NCBI GenBank assembly: GCA_028554755.1
Contig: JAPTOF010000005.1
Coordinates: forward strand, 6,209,501 to 6,273,500
DNA from: Cordia subcordata
Lineage: Eukaryota; Streptophyta; Magnoliopsida; Boraginales; Cordiaceae
DNA length: 64,000 nucleotides
Direction: 5' to 3'
Position numbers and translations under genes: made by a program. Below, piece after piece: positions 33,816 through 47,026 of this stretch. The notes beneath the pieces are model-generated. The model made no database searches, was not told the origin of the DNA, and saw nothing but the letters and a program-made list of their open reading frames with translations. How positions within the stretch are numbered: the stretch's first letter is position 1; every line of letters starts with the position of its first letter.

Positions 33816-33982
33816 TTGATTATATAATTTTATTATTTCCTTCTTCATTTAAAAAATCATTGAGGTTAATTAGCAACTTAAAATCTCAAATATTATTACC
33901 TATTTAGTTTATTTTAATAATTCTCAATAATAATATCATTAACACTATGCTAAATATTTAATTAGTGATATATTATTAAGTT

Positions 33983-34128
33983 TTGCATCTTTATTAACTA
34001 TTTTTTTCTTGGTAATAATATATTTTATAGAGAAAGACAGGTGGTTGATAACTTATTGCATCTTTATTAAATTTTTTTTTCTAGGTAATAATATATTTTA
34101 TAGAGAAAGACAGGTAATTGACAAATTA
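33983..34128. repeat. 73-bp tandem duplication
   Basis: Both copies (33983-34055, 34056-34128) contain ttgcatctttattaa, ggtaataatatattttatag and agaaagacaggt. Confidence 0.88.
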
Positions 34129-36647
34129 AGTACTATTGATCTTTTTTATGATTTTTACACAATGTAAGAGAAGATAGCAAGAGAGATGTATAGATATGCA
34201 ATATATAAACCTTTGAGTCAATAAATGAGAAATAATTACTTCTATATATACTCAAATGTCTTAGGAGAATTAGAAATAATTTTTTTTATTCGTTTAGTAC
34301 ATCATGCGTATTCTACAATCTAGTGAGAGTAGTTGAATATATATGTATGTGTGTGTGTATATATATATATATATATTATTTTTTATATAGGATATTTTAT
34401 TAAAAATTTCTTAATTTTTTTAGCAAAAAGCTTTTAGCATATCACATCTTCCAAACAAAATTCCTAGTTTCCCCACGTTTTCCACATTTGAACCGCAAAA
34501 GGATAACAAGAAAATTTACAACAAAAGGATAAAATGGACATTTGCAGCACTTTATTGGTTTTGGCATCTTATTACACTATGGTAATTGCATAAAGCAATA
34601 AAACTACCATCTACTGATCTAGAACTTGCAAGGATCAATGGTGTAATGAGGGAGTGGAAAGTAGCCTAATCGCATGAGAGTCGTTGCAAAGGATTCAAAA
34701 CCCCGCAACCCTTGAGGGAAGAAAAACAAAAAAGATTAAGAGATACATGGCACAATTATTTGTTTATAAGTAGCTGAAATAGTTGTTATATTTTAATTAT
34801 TAGTGAATAGTTATTTAGTTAATTGAATGAGTAAAATATCACCATATTATTGTTATGGTTGTTATAATAATTATTGTTATTGGTGAAATGAGATAATATG
34901 TTCTTCTTATCACTATCATTATCTTGTTACTAAAATGAGTTTATATATTATTATTGTTTGATAATAATTTATTATTAAATAGTTGTAACATAAATTCTTA
35001 ATAAATTATTTTCATCACTATCATAAAACTATTTTTCTTTGTCTGAGAAAAATAAAAGAAAGAAGGGAAAACATAAAAATAGGATAGAGAAGGAAAAAAG
35101 GTAAGATATAAGGATATGGTAGACCAAAAAACTAATACATAAAGATAGGGTTCAAAAAAAAAAGAAGAAGATAAGAAAGAAAGAAAAAAACTAAAATAAG
35201 GGTACGATAGGGAAAAAAAAATTAAATTGCTAAAAGCTAGTTTGAAACATTAACATTGTTAGCATATAATTAGGGATGAATATGGGTTAGTTAACCGACC
35301 AAACGAATCCAAACCAATCCAAAAACTCTTTTTTTTCTTTGAAAAAAATAATCTTCAAATGAAGTTTTGTGTAAGTTAGTGGACTTTAATACAAGACCTT
35401 ATACTTATGTTTCTAAACTTCAAGCACTAAGCTATAATATTACTTGTTCTTTTTAATCACAAAAAAATATTCTTTTACTCCAAAAATTTCTATTTTCTTT
35501 AGACTTGAACTTTATTATCATTAAAATTCAAATTTTACATTTTTATAAAAACCGATGTCAAACCAAACCAAACTAACTTTAGAGATAATAGTTTGGTTTG
35601 CATATTGCACCTAGTCAAGAACCAACTCGTTAATTGTTCTAAACCAAATCAAATTTGTTGGTTTTGATTGGAAACTAAGTCTAAAGCCAAACTAAATCAA
35701 ACTATGTTCACCCTGACATATAATAAAAGCTAATTCAAATACTAAAATTTAATGTGAAATCTGAACAAAAGAAAAATAGCGAAATAGTATTTTGACCTAG
35801 TTAAAACACTAAAAGCTATCTAAAAAATTATTTTTAGGTATTGTAAAATAGGGTGTAAGAAGGTATCTTGATGGGCTTTTTTAAGCTAGTCAAACTAGCT
35901 TAAACCCCACATTAAGTTAGCAGTTCTATTTGTTTTACGTAAAACTAATTAAGCAATGACGTGTAAAGCACAACTATATTGGCCAATATTAGTATCATAG
36001 AATATTTATTGAGAAATAATTCAATAATCTTGCAGAAAATTAGAGAAGTTATACCTATATTTACATATATCTTAGTAAAATTTGAAGTTTAAGAAGGTGC
36101 TAGTTTTGTTTATTTCTTGTTCTGACAAAGTGGAGATAGGTTAATTAGACAAGTGAAGAAAAATAAGGGAATCAGAGAGATTGAGTAAAAATAGGGTGAA
36201 AAAATTTGAAATTCTTGTACTCCGTCCAACTGGTTTCGAACTTTTAGCCTTGAACCACCCTACATCCCAATTTTTATTTTTATTTTTATTTGTTATAATT
36301 GATTTAATATAATTCGATATGATATAGCATTTATTCTAAACTTAGATAATTATAATTTAGATCAATTTAAAATCTTTATGTTCATTTTTATTCAACTTTT
36401 CATATTTATTTTGAATTTAGTTTAAATTAGCATAATATTATTTAACAAATAGAAAAATAAATAAAAATAAGCAATCTAACTAAACCCAAAATCAAAATAT
36501 AAAAATTCAATCAAATTTTATGATTTTCAATATTTGATCAAATATTCTTTGCTTCTAAATTTGAAATCTGAATTGATTTTCATTTCTAAGTGAAAGGCGT
36601 GATTAGCAGATAAGTGAAAAAAGAAAGTACACATCGTTTTGCTTGGA

Positions 36648-36683
<36 letters not shown>

Positions 36684-38450
36684 GTTTTACATGATATATT
36701 TTAATTAGAGTAATGTGATTTGACAAATAGCAAAAGATAAAAAAGACCCCCAAAACTTGAATATCAAAACTTCAAATCAGGGCTATATGATTTTTAAAAA
36801 CTCAATCAAATAATTTTTTGCTTTCAGAATTTGAAAATCCTAACTCGAAAATCAGAAACGAATCTAACCCCTAAGTGGAATGGGTAATTAGTCAAGAATG
36901 AAAGAAGAGCAACACATTATTTTTTGTCGGGAATGAAAAAGAAAAGGTTAAATAATAAAATAGATTTAAAATTATAAAGATGGTAAGATATCCTTGCAAA
37001 TCTATTCAAAATAGTAGTTTAGGTATGGCTTTTTTATATGTAAATGAAACATAAAATTACAATTTTCCTCAAACAAATCATGAATGACTAGTGAAGGTAA
37101 CGCAAGTGTCTTTTTTTATATAGTAGAGATAGAGAAACAAGACAGTCGTAGAAAATTACAACTTTACCTTTATAAACAATTAATGAATAGTAAAGCTGAC
37201 AAAAGTGATTCTCTTTATATTACTAGTGGCAAAATATCGTGTAAGGCACGACAATATTTCCCAAGAATCTAATATTATTGTAAGAATTATCTAAGTATAG
37301 TTAAATATTAAATTATCTCAAATTATATAAAAATATTTATTCAAAATAAAAAACAAAAATTGGGGTTTTCTAAATCAAGTTCGATTTTACACTCAAAGTT
37401 CAAACCCAATCAGATTGGGTGAGATGGATCGAGTGAAATAGATAACTAATAGAGAAAGAAGTTGGAAAAAGAAATAAGTAAACCATTTGGATTGGGAAGA
37501 TTTTGATAAAATGGATTGAGTGAAAAAAGTTATTACAGATAAGTGAATGAAAAGAAATTAATAATAAGCATACCATTGGGTAGAAGAAGCAACCGAAAAA
37601 AAAAAAAGAGAGAGAGAGAGAGAGTTAAAGAATGAAATAAGTCATATATAAAATTACACTCTTACCGTTGCAAACACTTTAGATGAATGGTGCTTTTTAC
37701 AGGGAAGCGCTTTTTATTATAGTAGAAATAAGTAAGAAATAAGAAAAAAGAAGTATAAATAGAAATTAATAAATAACAAACAAAGTATAGTAATAAAAAA
37801 TTACAATATTATCCTTACGAACACCTAATAAATAGTAAAATTCATAAAAGTGACTCTTCGTAATTCTTATATTAGTAGAGATAGAGGAGAGAGAGAGAGG
37901 AAAGAAGTGCTTATTTCAGTTATTCTTTTAGCTAGGGAGGGGAAAAAAAACTCACCTCCTCAAGCATTTTTTTTAATGACTTCTAAGTACTTAAGAAAAT
38001 ATATTTTGTCCAAACATTTATAACTTTATTGTTATCCTTTCATCTTTATTGCTAAACCATCCTTAAAAAACTCACGAAAATACATCTTTGTTCCTCTCCT
38101 GGGTCTTCTTTTTTTAAGTCACTTATCATAAATTAAATTATAATATATTCATAAATATATTTTGAAAAAATATTAAATGATCATTCTATTTTTTTCCCCT
38201 TCATAATCATTTTAACAATATAAACTATTTTTTAGCATTACGTAACTAAACAGATAAACACTCATTTTTATAGTCAAAACTCCTATCAAAACAATTAACT
38301 GCTTAAAATTAAAATCTTAAGAAAAATAAACAAAATCACTTAAAATTAAGACTACAAGTTGAGTGGCTTTATGAGATCACACCCCCAAGTTTATTATGTA
38401 GGCGACCCCGAATAATCGTGCTAGTGACCTTTCTTGTGCGATTGTATTAG
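34129..38450. other. AT-rich intergenic DNA with diverged interspersed repeats
   Basis: No gene is supported. Microsatellites: (TA)n at about 34355-34376, (AT)n at 36647-36682, (GA)n at about 37605-37624. A repeated motif set (aaattacaa...ttacc, aatagtaaa, aaaagtgattct, tattagtagagatag) recurs at about 37110-37250, 37640-37740 and 37790-37880, which looks like copies of one short transposon-derived repeat. Confidence 0.55.
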
Positions 38451-38945
38451 GGGTAATCACATAAATTCTCTCTATTATCGTTGTTAACTTTTTCAAAATT
38501 GATCTCTACTGTTTTACAATGTTTAAATTAGCCTATGTTTCATTAAAATATTTAAATTATTACAATAATGTTCAAATTAGTTTTTATTGCTTAGAAAAAT
38601 TCATATTAGTTATCAATATTTCACAAAAATAGTCAAATCAGTCTTTATAGTTTGGAGAACATTCATATTAGTCTTTAATCTTTTACAAACTTATTCAAGT
38701 TAGTTTCAATTTTCTCCACTCATTTTTCTTAAGATGGGGACTAATTAGAATAAGTCTGTAAAACATAGAGGGTTAATATAACACTTATTCAAATAATAGG
38801 ACTAATTTTATTATTTCTGCAGAATATTGATGGCTAACATGAATATTTTGGAATAAAGAGGTCTAATTTGATTATCTTTTTAAAATATTAAAAATTAATT
38901 TAAATATTTTAGAAGTAGAGGCAATTTTAAAATAGTGCGATAACA
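38451..38945. mobile_element. Foldback (long imperfect inverted repeat) element, copy 1
   Basis: The left arm (ctattatcgttgttaac, aaaattgatctctactg, tttaaattag) pairs with the right arm (aatttaaatattttagaagtagaggcaatttt, aacaatga) in reverse complement around a centre near 38710. Units of the type attagtctttaatcttttac recur in both arms. No coding capacity. A second copy is at 45410-45795. Confidence 0.6.
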
Positions 38946-39120
38946 ATGAACACTCATGGTGGAATTAACAAATTGTGCTCTATTTAACTTCCCATTGAAA
39001 GGCAGAGGTCTCGGCAGCACTAAAAAGGGATTCTTGGCGATTTTAGACTGGAAAGAAAAATGAAAAATGAAGTAAAAAGAGGAATTTGAAAGCAAGAAAG
39101 AAGCTAGGGAAAGAGACGCC

Positions 39121-39137
39121 GGGGGGGGGGGGGGGGG
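39121..39137. repeat. Poly-G tract
   Basis: 17 consecutive G after cgcc, followed by tggg. Unusual in this AT-rich context; length may be inexact if it comes from assembly. Confidence 0.9.
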
Positions 39138-39550
39138 TGGGAATGGTACCGCACTTGATTCGTTTATCTTGGAAGCTTTTGTAATAAACTCATCATATTA
39201 AATTCCAGATTTTGAGAGATTTTGTGAGGAATATTTGTACATTATATTAGGGTTGTGATTTGCTAAATTACTCATTTGTTTTTAAATAATTAATTACAAC
39301 TTCATATATGGTCATGCAAGCTCGTAAGAGTGTTATTGTCCTTCAAGACTAAATTATTTTTGCATGTTATTCTTGTAGATCTTTTTCTATTAACAAAATT
39401 GAATTTACAGACAGGTTCCTGATTGGTTACTCGAGATAAGCTAAAAAAAAAGATACAGACTATACCCATTTGGAGTCTATTAATCTGAATCTAATAATTT
39501 AGCTGCTAGAGCAAGAAAGAAAAATATTTAGCTTAGAGACTAGCGAGGAA

Positions 39551-39776
39551 AGGGCCCATTTCGATCGATTTGTTTTAAAAGGACTTTCTTCTATAACTTT
39601 TGAAAAAGATACATTTTTTGAGAAGCTTAATAAATTTCTAACTTTCAGAAAAAGTTAAATTTGAACTTCTGTTTGTTTTGGAGTTCTAGCTTTTTTTAAA
39701 GTGATCCAATCATTTATTGCGAAAAAAATGTACTCTTTTTCAGACGGGAAAAGAAAAAGTCAATCCAAATGGGCCG
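39551..39776. mobile_element. MITE, gggcctgtttggattg family (copy 2)
   Basis: The left end agggcccatttcgatcgatt is an imperfect inverted copy of the right end aaagtcaatccaaatgggcc. About 226 bp. It lies 267 bp past the ALG11 stop, in its probable 3' region. Confidence 0.75.
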
Positions 39777-40042
39777 TAGTTCAGACAACATAGATGAGTC
39801 ACACTTCAACAAAACCTTTCTTCATCAACACAAACAACTGAAAATTGTACACTGTTCTAGTTGTGTCCTACCCTATCCATATTCCAATGATTTGTCAAGG
39901 AAAAGGAATAAAATGTCATTCAAAACATCCTGCTCAATCTAAATAACTGAGTCAAAGAAAACTGGATAATGACTTTGATTTTACCAGGTTATATTAACAG
40001 CTTCTCTGTTGACATATGTAAACTCCATATTATAGCTGCTTC

Positions 40043-43000
40043 TCATCTGGAGCTATGGCACAAGATTGGTCTAATAGCAGCTTTAAAATCTTCATAGAAT
40101 CTTTGCTCCGAAAACTTGGAAGCTCGTCTCCTTGCAGCTGCAGCCATCTCAAGTCTCTCGGCATCTGACATCTTTATAATTTTTACAATGGCATCCGCAT
40201 ATTCTTGTACATTTTGGGCAAGGAACCCGGTTTGCTTTCCATCTTCGGGCAACACAATATCCATTCTTGGGCCAGCGGAATTATTGGCTGACAAAATCAA
40301 GAATCAAAAAAGTTCAGATTGCACATGTAGAGCATTTAAATATGTATTAATCAAGTGAAATCTAGACCACAACCTATTGGTATGGCACCCGCAGCCATGT
40401 ACTCCACAACACTTATGCCAAAATGTTCATCCGTCATAGAATGGATCCCTGCAACTGCACCACCCAAAAGTCTCACCAAATCACTGCAGGACCGAAGATA
40501 ATTGATGAGAATTCATAGAATAGAATCTGGAAATAAAAAGCCAGGAAATGTGAAGACAAAACAATTGGAAACCAAAGGCTATGAGTAAAAAGAATACTGA
40601 AACTTCAGACAAGTCATAGCAACACACATGAACATGTCCAAAAAATATCTGTGACTTGCATGGTATATCAGAAGTATGACAGTCTTGGAGGACTTCTCTC
40701 GGTAAAACAGAATAACTACCAATTAATTATATCACAGAAGGTGAACCATGTTCTCCACTTAAACCTAGCTAGACGAGGAGATATAGAATCCTTGTTCAGT
40801 GTTTTAACCCTCACGGAAGCTAATTGATTTTTCAAACTGAAAATACCTTTAAAATACATATATTGTCAAAAGAATTTCAAGGTTAGTGGGGGCTGTCTCC
40901 ACCTTTGAGCCAAGGGATCATCCAAAACACCAGGTAAGTGTCTAAGAATTTCATTTTCTTTTGGAAAGTTTGTCGATCATTGAGAACGAGTCAATATTTA
41001 AAACCTAAAATCAATAGATTACCAGATAAATCCTCATGTTTATTATGAATAATCTAAACACAATATATTGTTTGGTGTACTGGCACAACAATGCCATAGG
41101 TTCTCGAAGCTATATTAAGGAGTAATGCCAAACCTGTACATCACATTCTTATGGAACTCCACATCAGCATCCACATTCAATTCAATAGCTTGGTTCTTCA
41201 AATTCTGCAACCTTTTCTCATCTGCTTCATTTCTACAACTACCCACAAATTGGAGCTTTGGTCTTGGCAGCTCTGCATCTAAGTTCTTTATGGCAAGTGC
41301 AAATGCCTCAAGTTGAAGAGGATGTGCCTGGCAGAAAACATTGAGGTCGAGCAAGTTTTTACATGATTGAAGCAGAAATAGGAATTATATGACAGCAAAT
41401 ATAAGTACCTTCATATCAGAGGATTACTAAAGTGCCCACCTTCTCTGGACGAAATTGAGCCACAGAAATGACTTTGGGAGGATTTGTTTGCCTTTCAAGT
41501 GGAAGCACCTGTTTACATAAGCCAGGTTATACATTTCATAGCAGTGTAGGGTCAAGCCCTCGGGGCAATATAAAATTATTTTCCTTTTGCCAAGTTCATA
41601 CGCCTTTACTATTTGATACTTAGCAAGCAAAATTGAAAACATGAAAGCCCTAGAAAAGGGTCCACAGGGATAACATATCTAAAACTCACTCACTCTTCAC
41701 CTCCACAACCTCCACATTGGTCCCTCTTCACTCCCCACCTCCCCCAAGATTCATATATCTCTCCCTCAGGATAGAGAAGAGCATACATATAATTTAAAAC
41801 TGAATATCTTAGATATATTGCAGTTCAATAGCCCTGTTCAAGTAACTTTTCAGTATATGCAGTACTGCAACACTTTTCACAATATCCATCATGCATGGAA
41901 CATTGCCCAATAAACAGAAGCAGAATAGAGGACATGCCCACGGCACGAGCCTCCAACCTTGCTGCCTTAGTAATACAATATGATCTTAGGGGTCCCATGC
42001 ACAAGGGTCTAGCAAATACCAAGCTCTAGAGAAGGTAGCTTAACACACAAAAACCCAGAGAGAGAGAGAGAGAGAGAGAAGGGGAAGTACTCTTCATTCC
42101 ATTCTAGGATGACAAAAATTATTCTACAGAAACCAAAACTCCTTACTGATCTTGAGAAAGAAAACATTATCAGGAAGTGGGATGTTCATTAGTATATGTA
42201 GAGAGTAGAGACAATATGAGAAGAACTATCTTTCAAATAGAAGAATGGTCCTCATTCCTTCTTTCTTTTCTGTTTTCCTTTTTCTTTTTATTTTTTTATT
42301 TATTGTTTGTTTGTTTTCCATTAACCTGGGTGACTTTAGGCCTACCCACACATAGGGCAAAACTGAGCAGAAAATTATCACAGGAACCATTTTAGGACCA
42401 CATAAACATTTAATAGACCAACCATACAGAGGGATGACAAAGAATTTGGAGTAGTTCATTGCTAACAAGTAACAACTTCTTCAATGTATACAAACTGCCA
42501 TGTTTACAGAGAAGCATAAAGAATGATAATGCGAACCTGAAGCCCAAAGGTGTCACAAGGAGGATAGACTCGATTGATATGAGCTGGAATTCCCCAGAGC
42601 TTATTAATATGTGACTGTGTCCATGAAGAATTGACCATAGCAAGATGTGTAAAAGAGCCTACAAGCCCATACATCCAGCTAAAAATTGTATAGTAGACGA
42701 TTTTGAACCTCGATAACAAAATGCTGTCATGAAAACAATTGACATAAGATTGGTGAGAACAAAAGAGGCACTTCTAACATTGGGTTGGACATGTAACACT
42801 GACATCTAATTTTCTCTTTTGACCAGTGCATATATACTCAAGACAGTAAAACCTTTCCGTAAGGAACTGTTGCAGAAGAGTTGCATAAAGATGACACATT
42901 TAAATTATGAGGAAGTTTGTTGTCTCCACTACTTGGGGCTTGAGGCAATAAACTTAATGCCTTGATGTTGAATTTGGTTATGAAAGCCGATCTAACAATA

Positions 43001-44685
43001 ATTAACAATAATCAAGTGCAATTGTTCACACTCAATCTCTTGCCAAAGTTCCCAGCCTTTAGGTTAGATAATGCAAATGGGACTCAGAGGAAAAAATCTT
43101 CCATTTGCATTCTGTTATCCCCCGTAAAGATTCAAATAGGCTAGAATCTCAAGTAATGAAAAACAGGCGCACACATAAATGACCAGTCATAGCAAATGAA
43201 AAGCAATTTTGTGTAGTATATCATAAAACAGGAATTAGCATGCTTAGATAGTGTTGAAACAGAAATTATACCTCTTAGCAATCAAGGCGTCATTGTTATA
43301 CATGGAACTCCGCGACTGGACACGAGATAGCATATCTAAACTAATCGTTGGGTAATGCGTATAGCAAATAACCTTGCATCCAAATAGCCGGGCAACTGGA
43401 TATGTGAAAGCATATCCACTTGTATCAAAATAATATGAAGGAGTGAATTTGCACAAAGCTTCCCATGACAGGTAAACTGAGCCCAAGCTTTGACCAATCA
43501 TAGTGAAACGAGGGTAAGTGGTTTCTTCTACCCACCTCCGTTTATAAAGATACACCACCTGATGTACAGTCACACACAAGAAAAGATTTAAGAAATAGCG
43601 ATCTAGTATTTGACTGAGTTCTATCTTTAAACATGCAATAAGCCATATGTCATTCAATCACCGAGAGTCTATATTCATTATAAGCCTTTTGCAATAATCA
43701 CTAAATCACTGAACCAATCGACTCGTGATGATATAATAACCATTACTATCCAGCATTATTTTCATAAACATATCTCCCGCCGACCCCCTTATATTTGTTG
43801 TGATCAATTTTCTCAATTCTTCCACGTTATAACAGGTTTCCAAAAACTAAATCATGATTCATTAGGCCTCTGCATCAAACCTTGGCATAGCAATCGTCAA
43901 ACCTCTGTTTACCACGAATATTGGTAACAGAACTGAACACATGCACACATACAACAATCTTTCTTGCCATAGAAAAAACAATAGCACAAAATATCTTGTT
44001 ATTTTTTCCCAACCGAAACAAAGGTTCTTTTCCAATTAAATTAATTTCATTATTTGATGTTTTTTTTCTTTTTTGTACCTACACCAAGTATTCTTTATAT
44101 CCTCAGGCCACCCTAGTGTTTGACTTTGCACCAATCGCACAAGCTCTTGCAGGCAGTGGAGGTCCATTTGCAATAAAAATTAGTATCATAAACTTGTAAT
44201 AAAAATTAGTATCATAAACTGAGACTCAAATTCACTATATCAAACTATTTAACTCGAGGTATAACTTAAACCTCACAATACTGAAAACCACACACTATAT
44301 ATATACACACACCATAAACACACACACACACACACATATATGTATATGGCAGAAGAAGAATGGGATCGGCGAGAACCTTAGGAGAATAGAGTAATGAGAC
44401 GCCGAATCGATCAAGGGCACGAGCGGTGAGGGTTTCAGGAGAGGCATCATGATCGCCGGTGTAGATGATGCAATCAAGATCGGGGCGTTCTTCTTGAACG
44501 GCTTTAACGGCGCACCAAAGCACGCGCTCTCCGCCGCCGCCGTCGTTGGTGTACGGGTGGAAGAACCCTACAGCTTTCTCTCTGTTTCTTCGGGCCCCGA
44601 TCACCTTTGAGATCAATCTCAAAAAGAGGGCAACGTTTATCGTGAATATTGAAAACACAACCCACTGCAGAATCGACTTCGCCAT
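40043..44685 (-). CDS. ALG11: GDP-mannose:Man3GlcNAc2-PP-dolichol alpha-1,2-mannosyltransferase (ALG11), complete, 7 exons
   Basis: Exons in order on the minus strand: 44685-44377, 43558-43272, 42723-42537, 41508-41440, 41327-41134, 40483-40374, 40287-40043 (TGA 40045-40043). All junctions are GT-AG and in phase: 1401 nt, 466 residues, close to the family's usual length. Known role: a GT4 enzyme on the cytosolic face of the ER that adds the fourth and fifth mannoses of the dolichol-linked N-glycan precursor; the Arabidopsis homologue is LEW3. Visible features: one hydrophobic membrane segment at about residues 6-26, the glycine-rich donor loop GGGGER (49-54), the HYPT motif in exon 2, [11 protein letters not shown] in exon 5, and the GT4 EX7E motif EHFGISVVE (368-376) in exon 6. 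The start is the Met of MAKS, which gives the usual short cytosol/lumen tail; the frame stays open upstream to 44841. Convergent with exportin-7. Confidence 0.95.
44315..44346. repeat. (CA)n microsatellite in ALG11 intron 1
   Basis: acacacacacacacacac then atatatgtatat, about 30 bp inside the intron from the exon 1 donor (44376-44375). Confidence 0.9.
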
Positions 44686-44796
44686 TGCGCTTTCCGCTAG
44701 GCAGTTTTTGGCAATTCCCCTATGTACGAGATGTAATTTCTCCTTCTGTCGAAATGGAAAAAAAGCGTTGTGAAGTATATGGTCAATTTCACAGTA
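44686..44796 (-). promoter_or_regulatory. Probable ALG11 5' leader and proximal promoter
   Basis: Only 111 bp separate the start codon from a nested MITE. On the minus strand a weak TATA-like catatact lies at about 44784-44777. Transcription start is not determinable from sequence. Confidence 0.3.
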
Positions 44797-45403
44797 AGAG
44801 CCCGTTTGGCTAAGTTTATTTTTTAAGTGTTTATAAGTCAATTTGTGCTTATGGGTTCCTTGGATCCACTTTTTTAAAAGCGTCCTTTGAGAAATAACTT
44901 TTTTTTAAAAATGTAAAAAATTCTAACTTCTAAAGAAGATTATATTTGACTTTTTTTTTTTCAGAATTTTAATTTTTTTTAGAAATCAAATCAAGTAATA
45001 ATTACAAAAGTAATAACACTTTTTCATGAAAAAAAATACTTTTTTTCATGAAAGGAAAAGAAAAAAAGCCAATCCAAGAACCTACTTACAAGTTAGTAAT
45101 AAATAACTAAAGTTGTGTTTGAATAATATGTATTTATAAGCTACTAACATATTTGGTAAATAAGTACTTATAAATAACAATGTAGTTAAAATGATTAAAA
45201 AAGGTATCTCATAATTAATGCGCTAGACTATTCTTTTTATAGATTTGATCAAAGTGTTTACAAGCTCTTAAAAAAAAAAGCTGGCCCATGGATCTTTTTT
45301 TCCCAACTTCTAAGCTAGTAAAAGGTGTTTATAAGCTTGTTAGCCAAGCATGTCAAAAAGCCTTTTTGGCTTATAAGCTGGTCGCTTAGCCAAACACTCT
45401 CGA
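44797..45403. mobile_element. Outer MITE upstream of ALG11, with gtttggctaag ends
   Basis: The left end gagcccgtttggctaagttt and right end cttagccaaacactctcg share the 11-bp inverted core gtttggctaag. The interior contains cttataag-type motifs near both ends. It is interrupted by a second MITE at 44851-45083. Confidence 0.7.
44851..45083. mobile_element. Inner MITE, gggcctgtttggattg family (copy 3)
   Basis: The left end gggttccttggatccacttt and right end aaaaagccaatccaagaacc are imperfect inverted repeats. About 232 bp, nested in the outer MITE; flanks cttat and cttac may be its target duplication. Confidence 0.7.
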
Positions 45404-45409
45404 AGGTTT

Positions 45410-45795
45410 TATTGTTGTCATTACTTTTAAATTACTCCTCATTATTTCATAAATATAATTAAATTAGTCTATTTTATTTGGAAACATCTATACTGATTCT
45501 TAATGTTTTAGAAAATAATCGAATTAGTCCCTATTATTTGAAAAGTGTCTTATTAGTCCTTAATATTTTACAAATTTACTCAAATTAGTTTTAAGAAAAA
45601 ATAAAAAAAAAAAAGATTGGGACTAATTTGACTAAATTTGTAAAATATTAAGAACTAATATGAGTTTTTCACACAATGGAGACTAGTTTGACTATCTTTA
45701 TGAAATATTAAGGACTAATTTAAATATTTTAAAATATTATAGACTACTTTTAAAAAGTAAGAGAATAATAGAGACTACTTGTACAATTTTTCTAG
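45410..45795. mobile_element. Foldback element, copy 2
   Basis: The left arm (attgttgtcattacttttaaa, attagtccctattatttg, attagtccttaatattttac) pairs with the right arm (gtaaaatattaagaactaat, atattaaggactaattt, agagaataatagagactac) around a centre near 45610. It resembles 38451-38945 in motif order. Confidence 0.65.
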
Positions 45796-46601
45796 AATTT
45801 TTTGAGTTTTGACTAGAAAAATAAGAATTTGGGCAACCAAAAAAGGAAAATTAAATAATTTATACCATGCTCCTTCACTATCATACTCTCCCATCCTCCT
45901 TCACCTTTGTTCACAATATTAATACAATTTGTTTATAATATTAATACTGTGTGGAGTTATGAACAATTTAATTGACGTATTTGTTCATAATTTTTATACT
46001 TTTTGTTCATAAATTTTATAGTTTTTATTCATTAAAGGCGCACAATGCTTAATGGGTACACAATACTTAAGATGCACTGTATAACTTCCCAACTTACACT
46101 TACCTCAACAACATCCATGAGCAAATCACATGGAGCTCTTTTTTTGCTAATTCAATGAGATTTTGTTTAACACAGAAAATATAAATGAATTCATAACCCA
46201 CAAATCCATTTATGGAAGTCCTAAAAATCAAGGGCTAGTGAAGCATGAAAATCAAACAAAGGAGCCAAGCCCAAAAAAAAGTTTTTTCAAGAAACAAAAG
46301 TACAAATCTAACCAAGGGAAAGGTAAGAAAACAATGAGAAAAAAATAACCTATGACAAGGAGGACTGATGTAGGCTTGAATACACAACAATCTCCATAGT
46401 CCAACCTTCCAACGTATGTTCCATTTTGCTTTGCTTCAAAAGAGATGAATTAGGGGAAATATTATCTTCCAATTGGCCGGCCAAATTGCCATTTCTCTCG
46501 ATACTTGAATAGACATTGTTGTCATTATGAGCAAGCTCACCATTCAAAGCAAATGTCAAATCAAGTTCAAAAACTAAATCAATTTCAATCATTTGACTCC
46601 T

Positions 46602-46888
46602 CAGGAGGGGGCTTTTCTTTTAAAAGGGTTAACCAAAGGAGAACCCCTTTCCCACCTGGCCAGAGGCCCCTTAACCAGGCGGGAGGTTAATCGAGGGATG
46701 TGCGTGAGTGGCAGCCCGACCAGGGAGAGGACCAACAGGCGTGGAAATCCAGCAACAGCCTCCGCAATATTTCAGCGGAGTACTGCCGCCACACGGACTC
46801 GATCCTGCGTTGTCAGGGTGTCTCCACCCCAGTCACCTGGCCACTTACCAACTCACCTATGCCCCTGGGGGCAGGAGGGGGCTTTTCT
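46602..46888 (-). mobile_element. GC-rich SINE with 17-bp target duplication
   Basis: The body is 46619-46871 (253 bp), flanked by perfect copies of caggagggggcttttct (46602-46618 and 46872-46888). Read on the minus strand, the 5' part carries a pol III A-box-like ggtgagttggtaag and a B-box-like ggatcgagtcc (about 46808-46798), and the 3' end has a short ttttaaa tail. Much more GC-rich than its surroundings and without a long frame. The perfect duplication implies a young LINE-mediated insertion. Family not identified. Confidence 0.8.
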
Positions 46889-47026
46889 ACCAATATCATT
46901 TGTAGGTTTACCAACATTTGCACTAAGATCACCATCGCTTGAAAAATAGTCACATTTGAGGTTGGCCTTCAAATTTTCTTCGTCCTAACATTCTTTCATT
47001 AGGCTCTTCTATCTTTATTCTTAGAA

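Noticed and set aside
41825..42022. Minus-strand frame inside ALG11 intron 3-4 as an extra exon
   Set aside because: ALG11 exons join in phase without it and it does not resemble the family.
44686..44841. Longer ALG11 N-terminus starting at 44841
   Set aside because: The extension is partly MITE sequence and would put 52 residues before the membrane anchor; family members start near MAKS.
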